A model generated the notes under the pieces. It searched no databases. It saw only the letters and a list, made by a program, of their open reading frames with translations, and was not told the DNA's origin. 64,000 nt of DNA from Tillandsia leiboldiana (Eukaryota > Streptophyta > Magnoliopsida > Poales > Bromeliaceae). Numbering within the stretch: the stretch's first letter is position 1; every line of letters starts with the position of its first letter. Positions 1-10,910 of this stretch are shown in pieces. The DNA is taken from assembly GCA_029204045.2 (NCBI GenBank), contig JAQNDB010000452.1:1-64000 (forward strand). Reading direction: 5' to 3'. The translations under genes were made by a program, and so were the position numbers.

Positions 1-689
1 TAAGTACTTATTATTTGATTCTACTCAAAATCGAGTTTGGAAAACCTAGAATCAAATTAATAAAAGAGGTGAAGAAACATAGATTAATCTAGTATTCCTT
101 TTCTTCTCTATATGTGGATTTTTCTATTTCGGTCGTGTTTTTCCCTTTTACTAAAGATGAATCATAGGGTCTATTTATAGGTTCGAAACCGTTGGAAGAG
201 GATAAAATCAAAAACTAACTTTTCTGGAATTTTTCAGGACGACGATCCGGATCGGATTTCGGCGATCCGGATTGCAGTAACGAGACATACAGTTTCCAGA
301 AAACAAAGGTTCGGGATCCGGATCGAAGTGCCTGATCCGGATCGTTCATACAATTCAGCAAAAACCCTGTTCGGGATCCGGATCAGAAGAGGGCTTGGAT
401 CCGGTTGAATTTGCGTATGAACTAACACCCTTCGGGATCCGGATTGGAATTGTGAGGATCCGGATCCTGAACATGTCCCATGTCCAGTTTTTGATTTTTA
501 TGCAATTAAAATTCATCCAAGTGTTTCTACACTAAAGAAGTATTCGATCACCAAAAATAATTAGTTAAACATACCTGATCCTTTTGAATTCTTCTTTCTT
601 GAGATTGAGTTATATGATCCACCTTCTTTATCTTCAATCTTCAAGACTTAACCGAATTCACGAAATACGCCAACTCAAATTCCGTAACA
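1..689 (-). mobile_element. Copia element A, 3' LTR (partial, cut by window start)
   Basis: This is the inner part of the 3' LTR of the minus-strand Sirevirus A. Its edge at 689 reads TGTTACGGAATTTGAG on the minus strand, identical to the edge of the 5' LTR at 10715, and it lies directly beside a polypurine tract. It holds the array of GATCCGGATC palindromes (about 244-480) and a TATA-like TATAAATA (minus strand, about 171-180) also found in the other Sirevirus LTRs here. The 5' LTR is 1261 bp, so roughly 570 bp of this copy lie outside the window. Confidence 0.9.
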
Positions 690-704
690 ATCTCCCCCTT
701 TGGC
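690..704 (-). other. Polypurine tract of copia A
   Basis: The minus strand reads GCCAAAGGGGGAGAT immediately before the LTR start. This is the plus-strand primer site. The AAAGGGGGAGAT core is typical of Sireviruses and recurs in element D at 30037-30051. A similar purine run lies on the minus strand at about 1215-1232. Confidence 0.9.
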
Positions 705-1430
705 GGTTTCGTGACAAAACACAAATCCACTCAAGAAAATTCAAAAAGATATTTTTGTTGATATCACCATACAACAAAAATTTACAATGAGATCCAAATA
801 AAGATAGATACTAGTTAAACTCCTCCTAACACTCTAGACTTAGACATCTGTACTCTCTGCAAAGAAATCATTCTTGACAAAAGAAATCGTTAGATACCTC
901 AAGAATTTATGTCATTCAAAAACCACACACAGAGATGAAGTTTATACTCATTTATACTTACCATGACATTTATACATTCAGATATGTAATTGGATCATAG
1001 TTAAAACCAACATATCTTCTATGCATTCAAAATCCAAATGTCACAAAGTTGTTAGTCAACATCAACTTGTTAGTTATATTACATGCCCAATAGTTAATCG
1101 AATAGTTAGTCGAGGCATGCATGCAATCACAAAGAAACCCAAAAGTTGAAGTTACTTACCTTCATGGTTCACAACTGTCAATCGATCATATTTTTCATTG
1201 TTTTGTTCTAATATTCTCTCCCCCTTTTTGTCACAAAGTTAGCCAAATTACAAAAATAATAAGGAGAGTTAAAGTTCAAAGTGTAGAGAAAATGAAAGAG
1301 CTAACTATAAAATCTGCAAAACAAGAAAAAACTATTAGAAGAAATCAATCATCAGATTCAGAGTCTTCAGAGCTCGTGCAGCCCATCTTAGAGAACATCT
1401 TTTCACCAGCTTGTTCATTGAATTGACCTT
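705..1430 (-). other. Copia A, 3' noncoding region
   Basis: This AT-rich stretch between the env-like remnant and the 3' LTR contains no credible reading frame on either strand. The only recognisable feature is a second PPT-like purine run on the minus strand (about 1215-1232), in line with the repeated PPT copies described for Sireviruses. Confidence 0.6.
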
Positions 1431-2708
1431 CTTAGTTAAGGTAATATGAGCTGCCGTGATGAGCTCAAGTTCGTCTGAAATTCTCTTTTGCTCCTTCGTA
1501 ATCTGTTCTTGCTCAAGGATAATCGTTGTTGTTCCTTGTAAATTGATGTGACTGATGCTTCTTCATCTGGTCCGTGTGTTTGTCGTGATGGAGAGGCAGA
1601 AGTGCCGTCACAAGGTTTCTTTCCAGAGGAAGGATGTTGGAGTACATGAGGCAATGGTGAAGGGACTTAACAATCGTGGATTCATTATCATCCCCAAACA
1701 TGCTGGTACGATGTTGAGCTGATATCGATTTGAAATTTCTTCAGAATCCTCATAATGATCAATGGGAACGGAAGCCGTTCGGTAGGATGAGGTGCTCAAC
1801 ATATCTAGACATTCTGTTCCAAATAATGTAAGGGATGTTCATGTTCAACCCTGCTTCAGATGGATGCCCTAGGAGGTATAAACAGCATGCGATCCCATCT
1901 CACCACCTTTGTTTGCATGTTCGGGAGAATGTTATAACATGATGAAGTGAGAAACCGGTATTCAAGTCGGAGTTGTTTGGATTTAATAGTTTTACCATCT
2001 GTCTTCAGTGCCGTCCAAACAAATTCCTTTTATAACGGTTTGCCACAGAGCATTGGTCAGCTTTTGCCAATTAATAGTTAATTCCTGATCTACTCGATGG
2101 CATTTCTAGAACTTCCCCATCAACTGCGGAGTTATTTTGAGTCTCATCCCTTGTGTTTTGTGTAAAATTGCATCGAACCGTGTTCATCTTCCTGAAGATG
2201 TCTCGCATTTGAGTAAAAGTTCTCACACGATGCAAACAATACCCAAGTAATTCCGGGAATCTGCAAACTTGGATAAGATTAGCTTGTTCAATTAACATCC
2301 CGAACTCCGTGAGTGATCTCGGAGGGCACCAATATTCACATGTCTTTCTCCGATGCATTCTCGACGTTCAAATGCCCTAAGACGGTCAGCATTAATGAAC
2401 ACATCTTCCAAGCGAGGCGGAATCAGGAACTAATGGTGTGTTAATATCAACATCTCGTGCTTGTCCAAGCTCGAGCTAGTCGTTTCCTTTTCACCGAGAT
2501 GGAGGTGAGTCATAGGTGCTTTTCCTTTTGATGTGTCGAAAGTCTTTCGCTTAGGTTGAACAGGCATTGATTCATCATCCGTCAATTTGTCCCAATCTAC
2601 TTCTTGATTATCTGCTTCAGCCTCTGAATCGCTGACAAGAAGAAACTCACCTTTCCGTTGAGTTTTCTTAGCTCTTTTCAGTTTGTTTGTTGCTCGAGTG
2701 TGTACCAT
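1430..2708 (-). pseudogene. Env-like third ORF of Sirevirus A, decayed
   Basis: The region lies between pol and the 3' LTR, where Sireviruses may carry an extra ORF usually called env-like. A clean start is visible at 2708 (protein start MVHTRATNKLKRAKK), followed by a basic segment and an acidic segment (SDSEAEADNQEVDWDKL). The first frame stays open to 2430, and further fragments follow in shifted frames at 2071-2358 and 1513-1802. One fragment contains NKGGEMGSHA, which resembles conserved parts of these proteins as I remember them. Many frameshifts and stops mean no full protein is made. No clear transmembrane segment is visible, so an envelope role is not shown. Position, size and start support the call; family membership is inferred. 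Confidence 0.45.
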
Positions 2709-3255
2709 TGCAACTAGCAAAAAGATGATCCATGCAAACGCATTGGTGCTATGTGCTTAATAGATTTAAGTCCTGCGAACACTACTCAAGAACACGAAAA
2801 TTGTTAATTTTCAAAATTTGAAAAATTGTACCCAAACAATCATAATCGTGTAGAGAGACTAAGAATCAAATTAGTTTTGCAAAAGGAATTTTAAAATAGA
2901 TCAATCGCATGATTTTCGAAAATTCCCATTATATGCCCTAAAACCGAATTTTTTGAAATCGAAGGCCAAAAATCCGTTTATCATGAGAATACCTAGCATA
3001 TAATCAAAACTAATCTACCCAGAGTTCTTATTTCAAAAGAAATTTGATCAAAACTAATCCACAAACGAAAAGATACAGAAATTTCATCACGTTTTGAGGA
3101 AGAATGAAAACTGTGAAAACCGAGATTTTGATCAATAAAACTTACTTAGAATCGAAGAACTTGAGTTTGTAAGCTTCCAAGATGGATGAATTCTAGAGAG
3201 AGAAGCTCTGGAGACTTGGAACAAAAGATTGAAGTAAAAGAAATCAAATTCCTTT
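2709..3255 (-). other. Putative 5' leader and intron upstream of the env-like ORF
   Basis: There is no ORF here. On the minus strand the order downstream of a TATA-like site is a pyrimidine-rich leader, a consensus-like donor AA|GTAAGT at 3145, and a plausible acceptor TTCGCAG ending at 2773. That would define an intron of about 373 nt ending some 65 nt before the ATG at 2708. This gene-like layout is read from sequence alone; splicing is inferred. Confidence 0.3.
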
Positions 3256-3372
3256 TGTTCTATATAAAACCCTAGCCGCGATCCGGATCAGTTCGTGAAT
3301 CCGATCCGGATCGGCTACCCGCAGAAATACCTGCGTTCGGGATCCGGATCGGCTTGTCCAATCCGGATCGGC
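3256..3372 (-). promoter_or_regulatory. Internal LTR-like promoter cluster in copia A
   Basis: Three exact GATCCGGATC palindromes (3280, 3303, 3341) and one AATCCGGATC (3360) lie within 90 bp. On the minus strand they are followed by a TATA-like TTTTATATAG (about 3260-3269). The same palindrome-array-then-TATA order forms the U3 promoter region of the Sirevirus LTRs in this window, but this copy is internal, about 550 bp upstream of the env-like start. It could be a subgenomic promoter or a remnant of a nested LTR. Confidence 0.45.
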
Positions 3373-4299
3373 TCCAACCTTTTTCATCAGAAAATCAAAA
3401 AATTCCACAAAATCCAGAAACGTAGTAAGCACTTTTGTGTATCAACATTAAATGAAAACTCACGTTTCATACAACAAGACATAGATCTATGCCAAATCTA
3501 TCAAAACATCCAACAAATGAAACGAAAATTATAAAAATTAACTCCCTTAAAGTTGAACAACTTTCAATCACATCTAACATGATCTTATGAGTAATGCCTT
3601 ATCAACTCATCAATTTGGTAACGAAACGATGAAATACCAAGATCCATAGATGTTTGAAATCCCAGATAAGTTTAGATAATATATCTCCGTCAATTTATTG
3701 TAAGGAGTGGCTCTTTGAGCATCTTTCAATAAAATCCCACCTTATACCAACCTTGAAATTTTGACAGAGTCAAGTATTTCAACATGTATTTTATTTAATC
3801 AAACTTGGAAAACCTTGCTTGGTATACATGTGGTAGCTGCACACAGTACTCGGACGACCGAGGTGGTAGCTCTTTCCTCCATGTGGTGGTAGTTTTCACA
3901 CTCCTCATTGGGATGTAACTCTTCCACATCTTTTGAGCATATTACATTTCTTTGACTCCCCCTCAATTGGCTATCAATTATTTAAGATATAAAGTATTCA
4001 ACCAAATATTGATCTCGATTTCATACTCGACTAAATAGTCAAATAAGATAAAAACTATACCAAGAGATCATTGAGAGAGAAATTGACTTTGATCAAAACA
4101 AGATGATTTAATTGACATAAATGATCATTGCATCAATGAAATATTATGATATCTAAAGCATAATAAATTTCTAAAACATATAAAAGGATGCAGTTAAAGT
4201 CAATAAAACTAATGCTCAATTAATGTTCCATGTCTAAGCATAGATAATGAACAAAAACACAAAAACAAAACCTAACCTAAGCAAAAGTTTCAAAAGAGG
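3373..4299 (-). other. Copia A, noncoding region after pol with conserved boxes
   Basis: No ORF is supported. Two blocks (3701-3748 and 3861-3935) are recognisably conserved, in the same order and relative orientation, in the pol-less element D (29058-29104 and 28890-28960). A GGGGGAGTC purine motif typical of Sirevirus 3' regions is present on the minus strand at about 3955-3970. A cis-acting role is inferred. Confidence 0.5.
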
Positions 4300-5285
4300 T
4301 TATTTCAAGGAAAGCATTCCAATTGCTTTACGCAAATGAATAAAACGTTTTTGATCCAGAGGTTTTGTTAAAATGTCAGCTAATTGATCTTCAGTTGAAA
4401 TGTAGGAAATTTGAAGAATATTTTATTTCAACTAGCTCTCTAAGGAATGATATCTAAGTTCAATGTATTTTGTTCTTGAGTGCAACATAGGGGTTTTTTG
4501 AAATGTTTATAGCACTAGTGTTGTCACATAAAACAGTTACCGAAGTTGCTGAAATCCGGAAGTCGCTCAACACGCTTTTCATCCAATGAGTTGAGTTGAA
4601 CAACTACCAGCTGAGATATATTCCGCTTCGGCAGTCGAGAGTGCAATGCAGTTTGCTTTTTACTATGCCATGCAACAAGACAATGGCCAAGATAGAAACA
4701 TGCACCACTCGTACTTTTCCGATCATCCACTGATCCTGCCCAATCGGCATCTGAATATCCTATAATGTCAAGACTTGTTCCCCTAGGATACCAAATTCCG
4801 AAGTTTACTGTTCCTTTGACGTACCGGATGATCCGTTTCACCGCTTTCAGGTGATCCTCCTTTGGTGCTGACTGATATCTCGCGCAGATCCCAACACTAA
4901 AGGATATGTCCGGGCGACTAGCTGTGAGGTAGAGTAGACTTCCAATCATACTTCGATAGAGTTTCTCGTCTACACTATCACTAAGAGATTCACTTCCTAA
5001 TCCCTTATTGCTAGTTCCCATAGGAGTAGGAAAATCTTTAGAATCTTCTAATCCGAATTTCTTTACCAACTCCTTTGCATACTTGGATTGACACAGATGG
5101 ATGCCTTCACCATTTTGTTTCACTTGCAATCCAAGAAAGTATGTCAGTTCGCCCATCATTGACATCTCAAATTCGCTTTCCATGGTTTCAGCGAATTTAG
5201 AAGCATCATTATCCTTTGTTGCTCCAAATACAATGTCATCGACATAGATTGTGGCAACAATGAAGTTATTTTGATAATGCTTCAC
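4300..5285 (-). pseudogene. pol: Copia A pol: C-terminal reverse transcriptase and RNase H
   Basis: This part of pol copies the element RNA into DNA and removes the RNA strand. Visible motifs are the RT active site [21 protein letters not shown], the [16 protein letters not shown] segment, and RNase H motifs YSDADWAGS and STSGACFYLG. The frame is open from 5285 to 4524 but shifts in the RNase H (after HSKKQ). The true pol end, ILTKPL-like and then MLSLK plus stop, lies in another frame at 4300. Together with the next segments it would form one gag-pol frame interrupted by single-base indels. The unmatched middle of RT, 5286-5630, also contains indels. Confidence 0.85.
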
Positions 5286-5987
5286 AAAGAGAGTCCTGTC
5301 TGCTCCCCCTCGAGTTATAGCCCTTCTCCAAAAGGTGCTTTGTCAACCTTTCGTACCACGCTCGCGGTGCTTGTTTTTAAACCGTAAAGAGCCTTTTCAA
5401 ATGAAAAACATGATTAGGTAGTTTACAGTCTACAAAACCTTTCAGTTGAGCCACATAAACTTCCTCATTTAAAAACCCATTTAAAAATGCGCTCTTAACG
5501 TCCATTTGAAAGAGTTTTATTTTAAAGTGACAAGCAATAGCGAATAAGATACGAATGGACTCGAGTCTAGCTACAGGGGCGAAAGTTTCATCAAAGTCTA
5601 TACCTTCTATTTGAGAGTAGCCTTGAGCAACTAGCCGTGCTTTGTTCCTGATGATGGTACCATCCTCATTTTTCTTATTCTTGAAAATCCATTAGTACCA
5701 ATCACATTGTGTTGCTCCGGAGGCGTCGTTAATTCCCAGACTTTGTTTCGTTCAAACTGATGGAGCTCTTCCTGCATTGCTTCAATCCAGTAGTCATCCT
5801 GAAGAGCTTCATCGACGTTCTTTGGTTCGATCATGGAAACGTAACAAGCGAATCCACAAACCAACTGCCTCCGAGTTCTGACTCCTTCTGGTGGGTCTCC
5901 AATAATGTTTGATTCAGGATGATCCTTGGAGATGCGTAACGTTTGAGGTAATGGAGTACTCAGAGGTACATGAGATGATTCCTGCAC
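5286..5987 (-). pseudogene. pol: Copia A pol: N-terminal reverse transcriptase
   Basis: This continues pol downstream of integrase. The frame is open from 5987 to 5631 ([41 protein letters not shown]), which is the standard start of the copia RT domain. It then shifts where element E reads KWIFKNKK: A lacks one A there. Translation of the rest in the other frames recovers LVAQGYSQ-, [12 protein letters not shown] and [12 protein letters not shown] segments with further indels (for example an extra A before QAPRAWY). About 240 residues of RT are present, but not in one frame. Confidence 0.8.
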
Positions 5988-8740
5988 ATCAGATAAACTT
6001 GAAGAACCATTAGATGCATCATAATATTGGAAGTATTATCATGAGAAGACGCATTTACAGGAGTATCATCATCAAGAGAGATATCAGGGGTAGATTTATC
6101 AGATGCAAAGTGGAAAGCTTCGTCTACTTTAACATTTATGGATTCTACAATCGTTTTAGATTCCAAGTTAAATACCCGATATGCTCTACTATTTGTAGAA
6201 TAACCCATGAAAATCCCTTCGTCACTTCGAGAGTCAAATTTTCCAAGATTTTCGCGGTCACGTAAAATGTAACACCGACTCCCAAAGATACGAAAATATT
6301 TGATGTTTGGTTTTCTACAAAACCATAGTTCATATGGTGTATTTAAAGTTCCCGGGCGCAAATAAACTCGATTAATAACATAGATTGCAGTGTTCACAGC
6401 TTCAGCCCAAAAATATAACGGTAAATTCCGGCTATGAAGCATAACACGTGCCATCTCTTGTACAACCCTGTTTTTGCGCTCGACTACACCATTCTGTTGA
6501 GGTGTATAGGGTGCTGAGAATTCATGTTTAATGCCGTTGGAAGTGCAAAAATCAGTGAATTTAGAATTTATGAATTCTCCACCTCTATCACTTCTAACAC
6601 GAATGATCTTTTCATTCTTTTCAATCATAATACGAAGGCAAATCTCGTGAAAAGAATCAAAAGTATCAGCTTTCTCTTTTAAAAATGCTACCCATGAGTA
6701 TCTAGAGAAATCATCAACCAATAAGAAAATATACCATTTACCTCCCAAGGATGGTTGACGTGTCGGCCCCATAAGATCCATATGCAATAATTCTAAGGGC
6801 CGATTAGTACCAACGTGGTTCAAGTTCTTGTGTGCAGTCCTGGATTGTTTTCCCTTTTGACAACCACCACACACAATGTTTTGTTTAAGTGAAAGTTTTG
6901 GAACCCCCTTGACCACGTCTTTGTTTGAAATTCTAGCAAGTTCCTTAAAATTTATGTGACCTAGCCTTTCATGCCAAAGTGTTTCATTATTCAAAGAGGC
7001 TAAGTTACAATATTCAGAAATTTTATTGGGAACAACATAACAATTGTTTTCAGATCTAACCCCCTTTAAAAAGAAAACATGGTCCTTATCAGTTATAATG
7101 CATTCAACAGATGAAAAGTTAACTGAAAAACCATTGTCACAAAGTTGACTGATACTTATGAGGTTAGTCTTAAGGCCATCAACAAATAACACATTATTCA
7201 GAATCGGGCCGTCTGGAATAGCTACTGTTCCTTTTCCAACAATTTTGGAATACTGACCGTCTCCGAAAACTACAAGTCCTCTGGAGATTTTCTCAAAATT
7301 TTGAAAGCAGTGTTTGTCACCGGTCATGTGACGGGAACAACCGCTATCCAGATACCAAGACGAATTATCATATGCATGCAAGGAAATATTTGTAACAAGA
7401 CAAGGGAAGATTTCACCTTTGCGTACCCAAACCTTTCGAGTTTTGGTGTACGTCGGAAATGATTGTGAGGTTGATACCTTTGGTGAAAGCGTCTTGTTTG
7501 ATCCATCGCTTTTCCTTGACGTCGTCATCTTGTTTGATGAACTATCGAGGCTCTTTTCCTTCGAATAATTTGCATTTGATTTCCGAGGAATCACCCTTTT
7601 GGTAGTCGTTGCAAGAAGTGCTTGAGTTGAGAGTTTGGCTCCCATCTTGCAATTTCTCCTTATGTGCCCTGCAATACCACAACGAAAACATACCTTGGTG
7701 CTTGACGATTCCAAAGAGGGGGAAGTAGGTTTGTTGTCGTTGTTTGTCGTCAATTCCAGTGTCGGAGGAGGAGATACCGACTGGGGCACAAAGACTGTCC
7801 CAACCGAACTAAAATTGTCTTCAGCTCGATTGTATCCGAGGCCGAATTTGTTTGATTGACCAAGACCAAGAAGCTTATCCAACTTACTCCTTCCTGATGA
7901 AAATCGCTGTAAGTCATCCTTGAGTTGGAGAATGGTCTCTGTCATTTCCAATTTTTCCTGTCGAGCCTCGCCGTTGAGCTTCAAGAAGTAATTCGCTTTG
8001 TTCACCATATCTACATAATTCTTCTCGAGTTTCTCATTGGACTCTTGAAGGGAAACATTTATTTTAATCAGATTATCCCTTTCCACTTCAAGAGCGTTTG
8101 AGAGAGAAGATGCCCTTTTTGCTTCTTCTTCGAGATCCTGCAATCTCCCTCTCAAACTCTTGTTTTGCTTTGCCAGTTTCTTTGAATCCCTCAAAAGCTT
8201 ATGGTAGGCAAGAGCAAAGTCTTCACCTTCTGAATTATCCGATTCATCGTCCGTTGCAATTTTTTCAACAGTGGAGTTGGACAACGACTCGGATGTACTA
8301 GCCATTAAGCACATGAAGGGTGAAGATGTGGACGCATGGAACGCCGTTGCGTTATCTTCTTCATCACTTGACGATGACTCATTTGACGATGAGGTGTCAT
8401 CCCAAGTGACGGCTTGCATCGCTTTCTTCTTTGACGGATTCTTATTGGGGCACTCCGTTGAGATATGGCCGTACCCTCGGCACTTGAAGCATTGGACTTG
8501 TCCTTTTGAGCTTTTCTTATCCTTAGAAAAACCCTCTTGCTTTCTTGGTTTGAAACTTGAAGAACCTTTGCCTTTCTTCGACTTTATGAAGGATGGAGTT
8601 TTGCTTGAGTTACCCCTTCGAAAGTTTCGGCGAAATCTTCTTGTCAAGAGAGCGAGCTGCTTCTCAAAGTCCTCCATAGATAGGTTTTCGTCATCGTCTG
8701 AGGAGGATGAATCCGCGTCTTCTTCTTTTGTTGTTTTCAA
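5960..8740 (-). CDS. gag-pol: Copia A gag C-terminus, protease and integrase
   Basis: This open frame of 926 codons carries most of the Sirevirus polyprotein. Residues 84-97 form a CCHC knuckle (CFKCRGYGHISTEC), followed by an acidic serine-rich stretch, a long charged coiled-coil-like region (about 200-300) and a second knuckle CFRCGIAGHIRRNC (about 350). Protease follows with WYLDSGCSRHM (DSG at about 465). Integrase has the HHCC finger (LWHERLGH ... VCGGCQKGK) and catalytic D-D-35-E residues in LHMDLMGP, VRSDRGGEF and GVVERKN. The frame ends early at 5960 because one A is missing near 6025 relative to element E. At the 5' end a T is missing near 8748, which the inverted copy still has. Apart from these edges it reads as recently functional. 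Confidence 0.9.
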   Translation of the reverse strand: MKTTKEEDADSSSSDDDENLSMEDFEKQLALLTRRFRRNFRRGNSSKTPSFIKSKKGKGSSSFKPRKQEGFSKDKKSSKGQVQCFKCRGYGHISTECPNKNPSKKKAMQAVTWDDTSSSNESSSSDEEDNATAFHASTSSPFMCLMASTSESLSNSTVEKIATDDESDNSEGEDFALAYHKLLRDSKKLAKQNKSLRGRLQDLEEEAKRASSLSNALEVERDNLIKINVSLQESNEKLEKNYVDMVNKANYFLKLNGEARQEKLEMTETILQLKDDLQRFSSGRSKLDKLLGLGQSNKFGLGYNRAEDNFSSVGTVFVPQSVSPPPTLELTTNNDNKPTSPSLESSSTKVCFRCGIAGHIRRNCKMGAKLSTQALLATTTKRVIPRKSNANYSKEKSLDSSSNKMTTSRKSDGSNKTLSPKVSTSQSFPTYTKTRKVWVRKGEIFPCLVTNISLHAYDNSSWYLDSGCSRHMTGDKHCFQNFEKISRGLVVFGDGQYSKIVGKGTVAIPDGPILNNVLFVDGLKTNLISISQLCDNGFSVNFSSVECIITDKDHVFFLKGVRSENNCYVVPNKISEYCNLASLNNETLWHERLGHINFKELARISNKDVVKGVPKLSLKQNIVCGGCQKGKQSRTAHKNLNHVGTNRPLELLHMDLMGPTRQPSLGGKWYIFLLVDDFSRYSWVAFLKEKADTFDSFHEICLRIMIEKNEKIIRVRSDRGGEFINSKFTDFCTSNGIKHEFSAPYTPQQNGVVERKNRVVQEMARVMLHSRNLPLYFWAEAVNTAIYVINRVYLRPGTLNTPYELWFCRKPNIKYFRIFGSRCYILRDRENLGKFDSRSDEGIFMGYSTNSRAYRVFNLESKTIVESINVKVDEAFHFASDKSTPDISLDDDTPVNASSHDNTSNIMMHLMVLQVYLMCRNHLMYL

Positions 8741-9421
8741 TGCTAACCTGAAGACTTAGAAGAGGATGCTTTTCCAGAAGAATAGTTAGTAGGAAATGTC
8801 ATTTCATAAGTTTGTAATGAGCCAACTAATTCTTCTACACGGATTTCGTCCGGGTGTTTAATAGTTTCAATGGCCGTAACCTTGGATCGAAATCTTTCAG
8901 GAAGAGTTCTTAATATTTTTTCTTACAACTTTAAATTCTGGAATGTTCTCTCCCAAGTTAGCACATAAGTTTACGATGTCTTGCAATCGTGTGTAATAGT
9001 CTGTGAACGATTCATTTTCTGCCATGAAAATAGAGTCAAACTTGCTCGTAAGCATTTGCAGTTTCTGAATCTTCACAAGGTTAGTTCCCTCATGTGTAAC
9101 TTGAAGAAGATCCCAGATTTCTTTCGCAGTCTCACATGCCGAGACGCGAGAGAACTCAGTTTGAGACAAAGCATTAAATAGAGCATTAATCCCTTTTCCA
9201 TTGTAAGAAGAAAAATCTATCTCTTCCTTGGTCCATTTCGACCTAGGTTTGATGGTGCGAACATCAGTAAGAATTTCAGTTGGATTAGACCATCCTAATT
9301 CAATTGATTGCCACACCCGTTTGTCGATGGAAATTAAAAAGGCTTTCATCCGTACTTTCCAGTACGCATAATTCGTTCCATCGAAGAACGGAGGTCTGTT
9401 GATGTTTCCACCTTCAACCAT
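8741..9421 (-). pseudogene. gag: Copia A gag N-terminus, frameshifted
   Basis: The start at 9421 (MVEGGNINRPPFFDGTNYAY) lies 19 nt after the primer site and matches the gag start of element E. WKVRMKAFLISIDKRVW and ETAKEIWDLLQ are typical of Sirevirus gag (UBN2-type domain). The frame ends at 8897 after VVRK because of an extra A in an A-run; element E reads ILRTLPERF there. The remaining gag to 8741 is recognisable in a shifted frame (VEELVGSLQTYEMTFP). The same extra A is present in the inverted copy near 61735, so it predates that duplication or comes from the same molecule. Confidence 0.85.
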
Positions 9422-9440
9422 TATTTACAACCCTATTCCC

Positions 9441-9452
9441 GCTCTGATACCA
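9441..9452 (-). other. Primer-binding site of copia A (tRNA-iMet)
   Basis: The minus strand reads TGGTATCAGAGC, complementary to the 3' end of plant initiator methionine tRNA, 2 nt downstream of the 5' LTR edge at 9455. Confidence 0.95.
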
Positions 9453-9454
9453 CT

Positions 9455-10715
9455 TGTTGGGTTATATATAATTGGATCTAAATAGGGGAAAAAACACCTA
9501 GAGTGGGGTGAATAGGTGTAAACAATAAACACTCAAAAATCTTTGCGAAATAAAACCCAATGCGGAAAAAATAAATAACACGCAGAGATTTTTACGTGGA
9601 AAACTCCAAACCGGAGTAAAAAACCACGGGACCAATAACACGGTGAAATCCACTAGAATTATAACACGTACAAAGGTGATATACCGTACTCACAGACGAC
9701 TCAACCTTTTTCCATACGCTCCTAGTTGATTTTCTCCGCTCGCTCCGCAACGCTTCTCGAATCCACGATCTGCGTCCAACGCCGAATCCACGGCGTCCAA
9801 CGTCGAGTCCACGACGTCCGACCGAATCCACGGTCTTCACCCAGTAGCACGTCTCGAATCCACGAACGTACCTCGCTCCGAATCCACGAGAGCGGTAGCA
9901 CCTTGAATCCACAAGGCCACGCGAGTCCACGCGCCGATTTTTGGGGAAATCGTTGTTTTTGGGTGGTGATGATCCGCCGAATACTTAGATTAGAAATAGA
10001 TCGGAAATACCATCTAAGTACTCATTAATTTGATTCTACTCAAAATCTGAGTTTGGAAAACCTAGAATCAAATTAATAATATAGATGAAGAAACATAGAA
10101 TTAAATCTAGTATTTCCTTTCTTCTCTATATGTGGATTTTTCTATTTCGGTCGTGTTTTTCCCTTTTACTAAAAGATGAATCATAGGGTCTATTTATAGG
10201 TTAGAAACCGTTGGAAGAGGATAAGAATCAAAAACTAACCTTTTCTGGAATTTTTCAGGACGACGATCCGGATCGGATTTCGGCGATCCGGATTGCAGTA
10301 ACGAGACAGACAGTTTCCAGAAAAACAAAGGTTCGGGATCCGGATCGAAGTGCCTGATCCGGATCGTTCATACAATTCAGCAAAAACCCATGTTCGGGAT
10401 CCGGATCAGAAGAGGGCTTGGATCCGGATTAAATTTGCGTATGAACTAACACCCTTCGGGATCCGGATTGGAATGTCTGATCCGGATCCTGAACATGTCC
10501 CATGTCCAGTTTTTGATTTTTATGCAATTAAAAATTCATCCAAGTGTTTCTACACTATAAGAAGTATTCGGATCACCAAAAATAATTAGTTAAACATACA
10601 TGATCCTTTTGAATTCTTCTTTCTCGAGATTGAGTTATATGATCCAACCTTCTTTATCTTCAATCTTCAAGACTTAACCGAATTCACTAAATACGCCAAC
10701 TCAAATTCCGTAACA
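9455..10715 (-). mobile_element. Copia element A, 5' LTR
   Basis: This 1261-bp LTR runs TGTTACGG to CCCAACA on the minus strand, with TG/CA ends. The outer flank AGTGG (10716-10720) is the candidate target duplication; the other end is outside the window. It contains the palindrome array, a TATA box, and a downstream region with many GTGGATTCG-type repeats (about 9735-9930). A was inserted into the gag tandem repeats of gypsy element B. The same junction exists in inverted form at 59934-59939. Confidence 0.93.
10191..10490 (-). promoter_or_regulatory. U3 promoter array of copia A 5' LTR
   Basis: On the minus strand, clustered GATCCGGATC palindromes (10266-10490) are followed by TATAAATA at about 10191-10199. 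This is the expected promoter for the genomic RNA of A. Clustered palindromes upstream of the TATA box are a described feature of Sirevirus LTRs; the motif itself differs between host species. Confidence 0.6.
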
Positions 10716-10910
10716 AGTGGAAAGTATCCTCCTGGTAACTCGGCCAGGGAAAAGTGTCCTCCTGGTAACTCGACCAGGGCATGTGCCCACCTGGTAACTC
10801 GGCCAGGGGCAATGTATCCATCTGGTAGCTCGGCCAGTGGAAAGTATCCTCCTAGTAACTCGGCCAGGGCATGTGCCCACCTGGTAACTCGGCCAGGGGC
10901 AAGTGCTGGA
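10716..10910 (-). repeat. 29-31 bp minisatellite in gypsy B gag, 6 units (left arm)
   Basis: Six head-to-tail units of 29-31 bp each carry TGGTAACTCGGCCAGG or a close variant. They encode about 10 residues per unit (LAELPGGYF-type) at the end of the B gag fragment. The inverted copy of the locus has 25 units at 59190-59938. The six here match units 1, 2 and 22-25 of that array, so the arms differ by 19 whole units. Confidence 0.9.
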
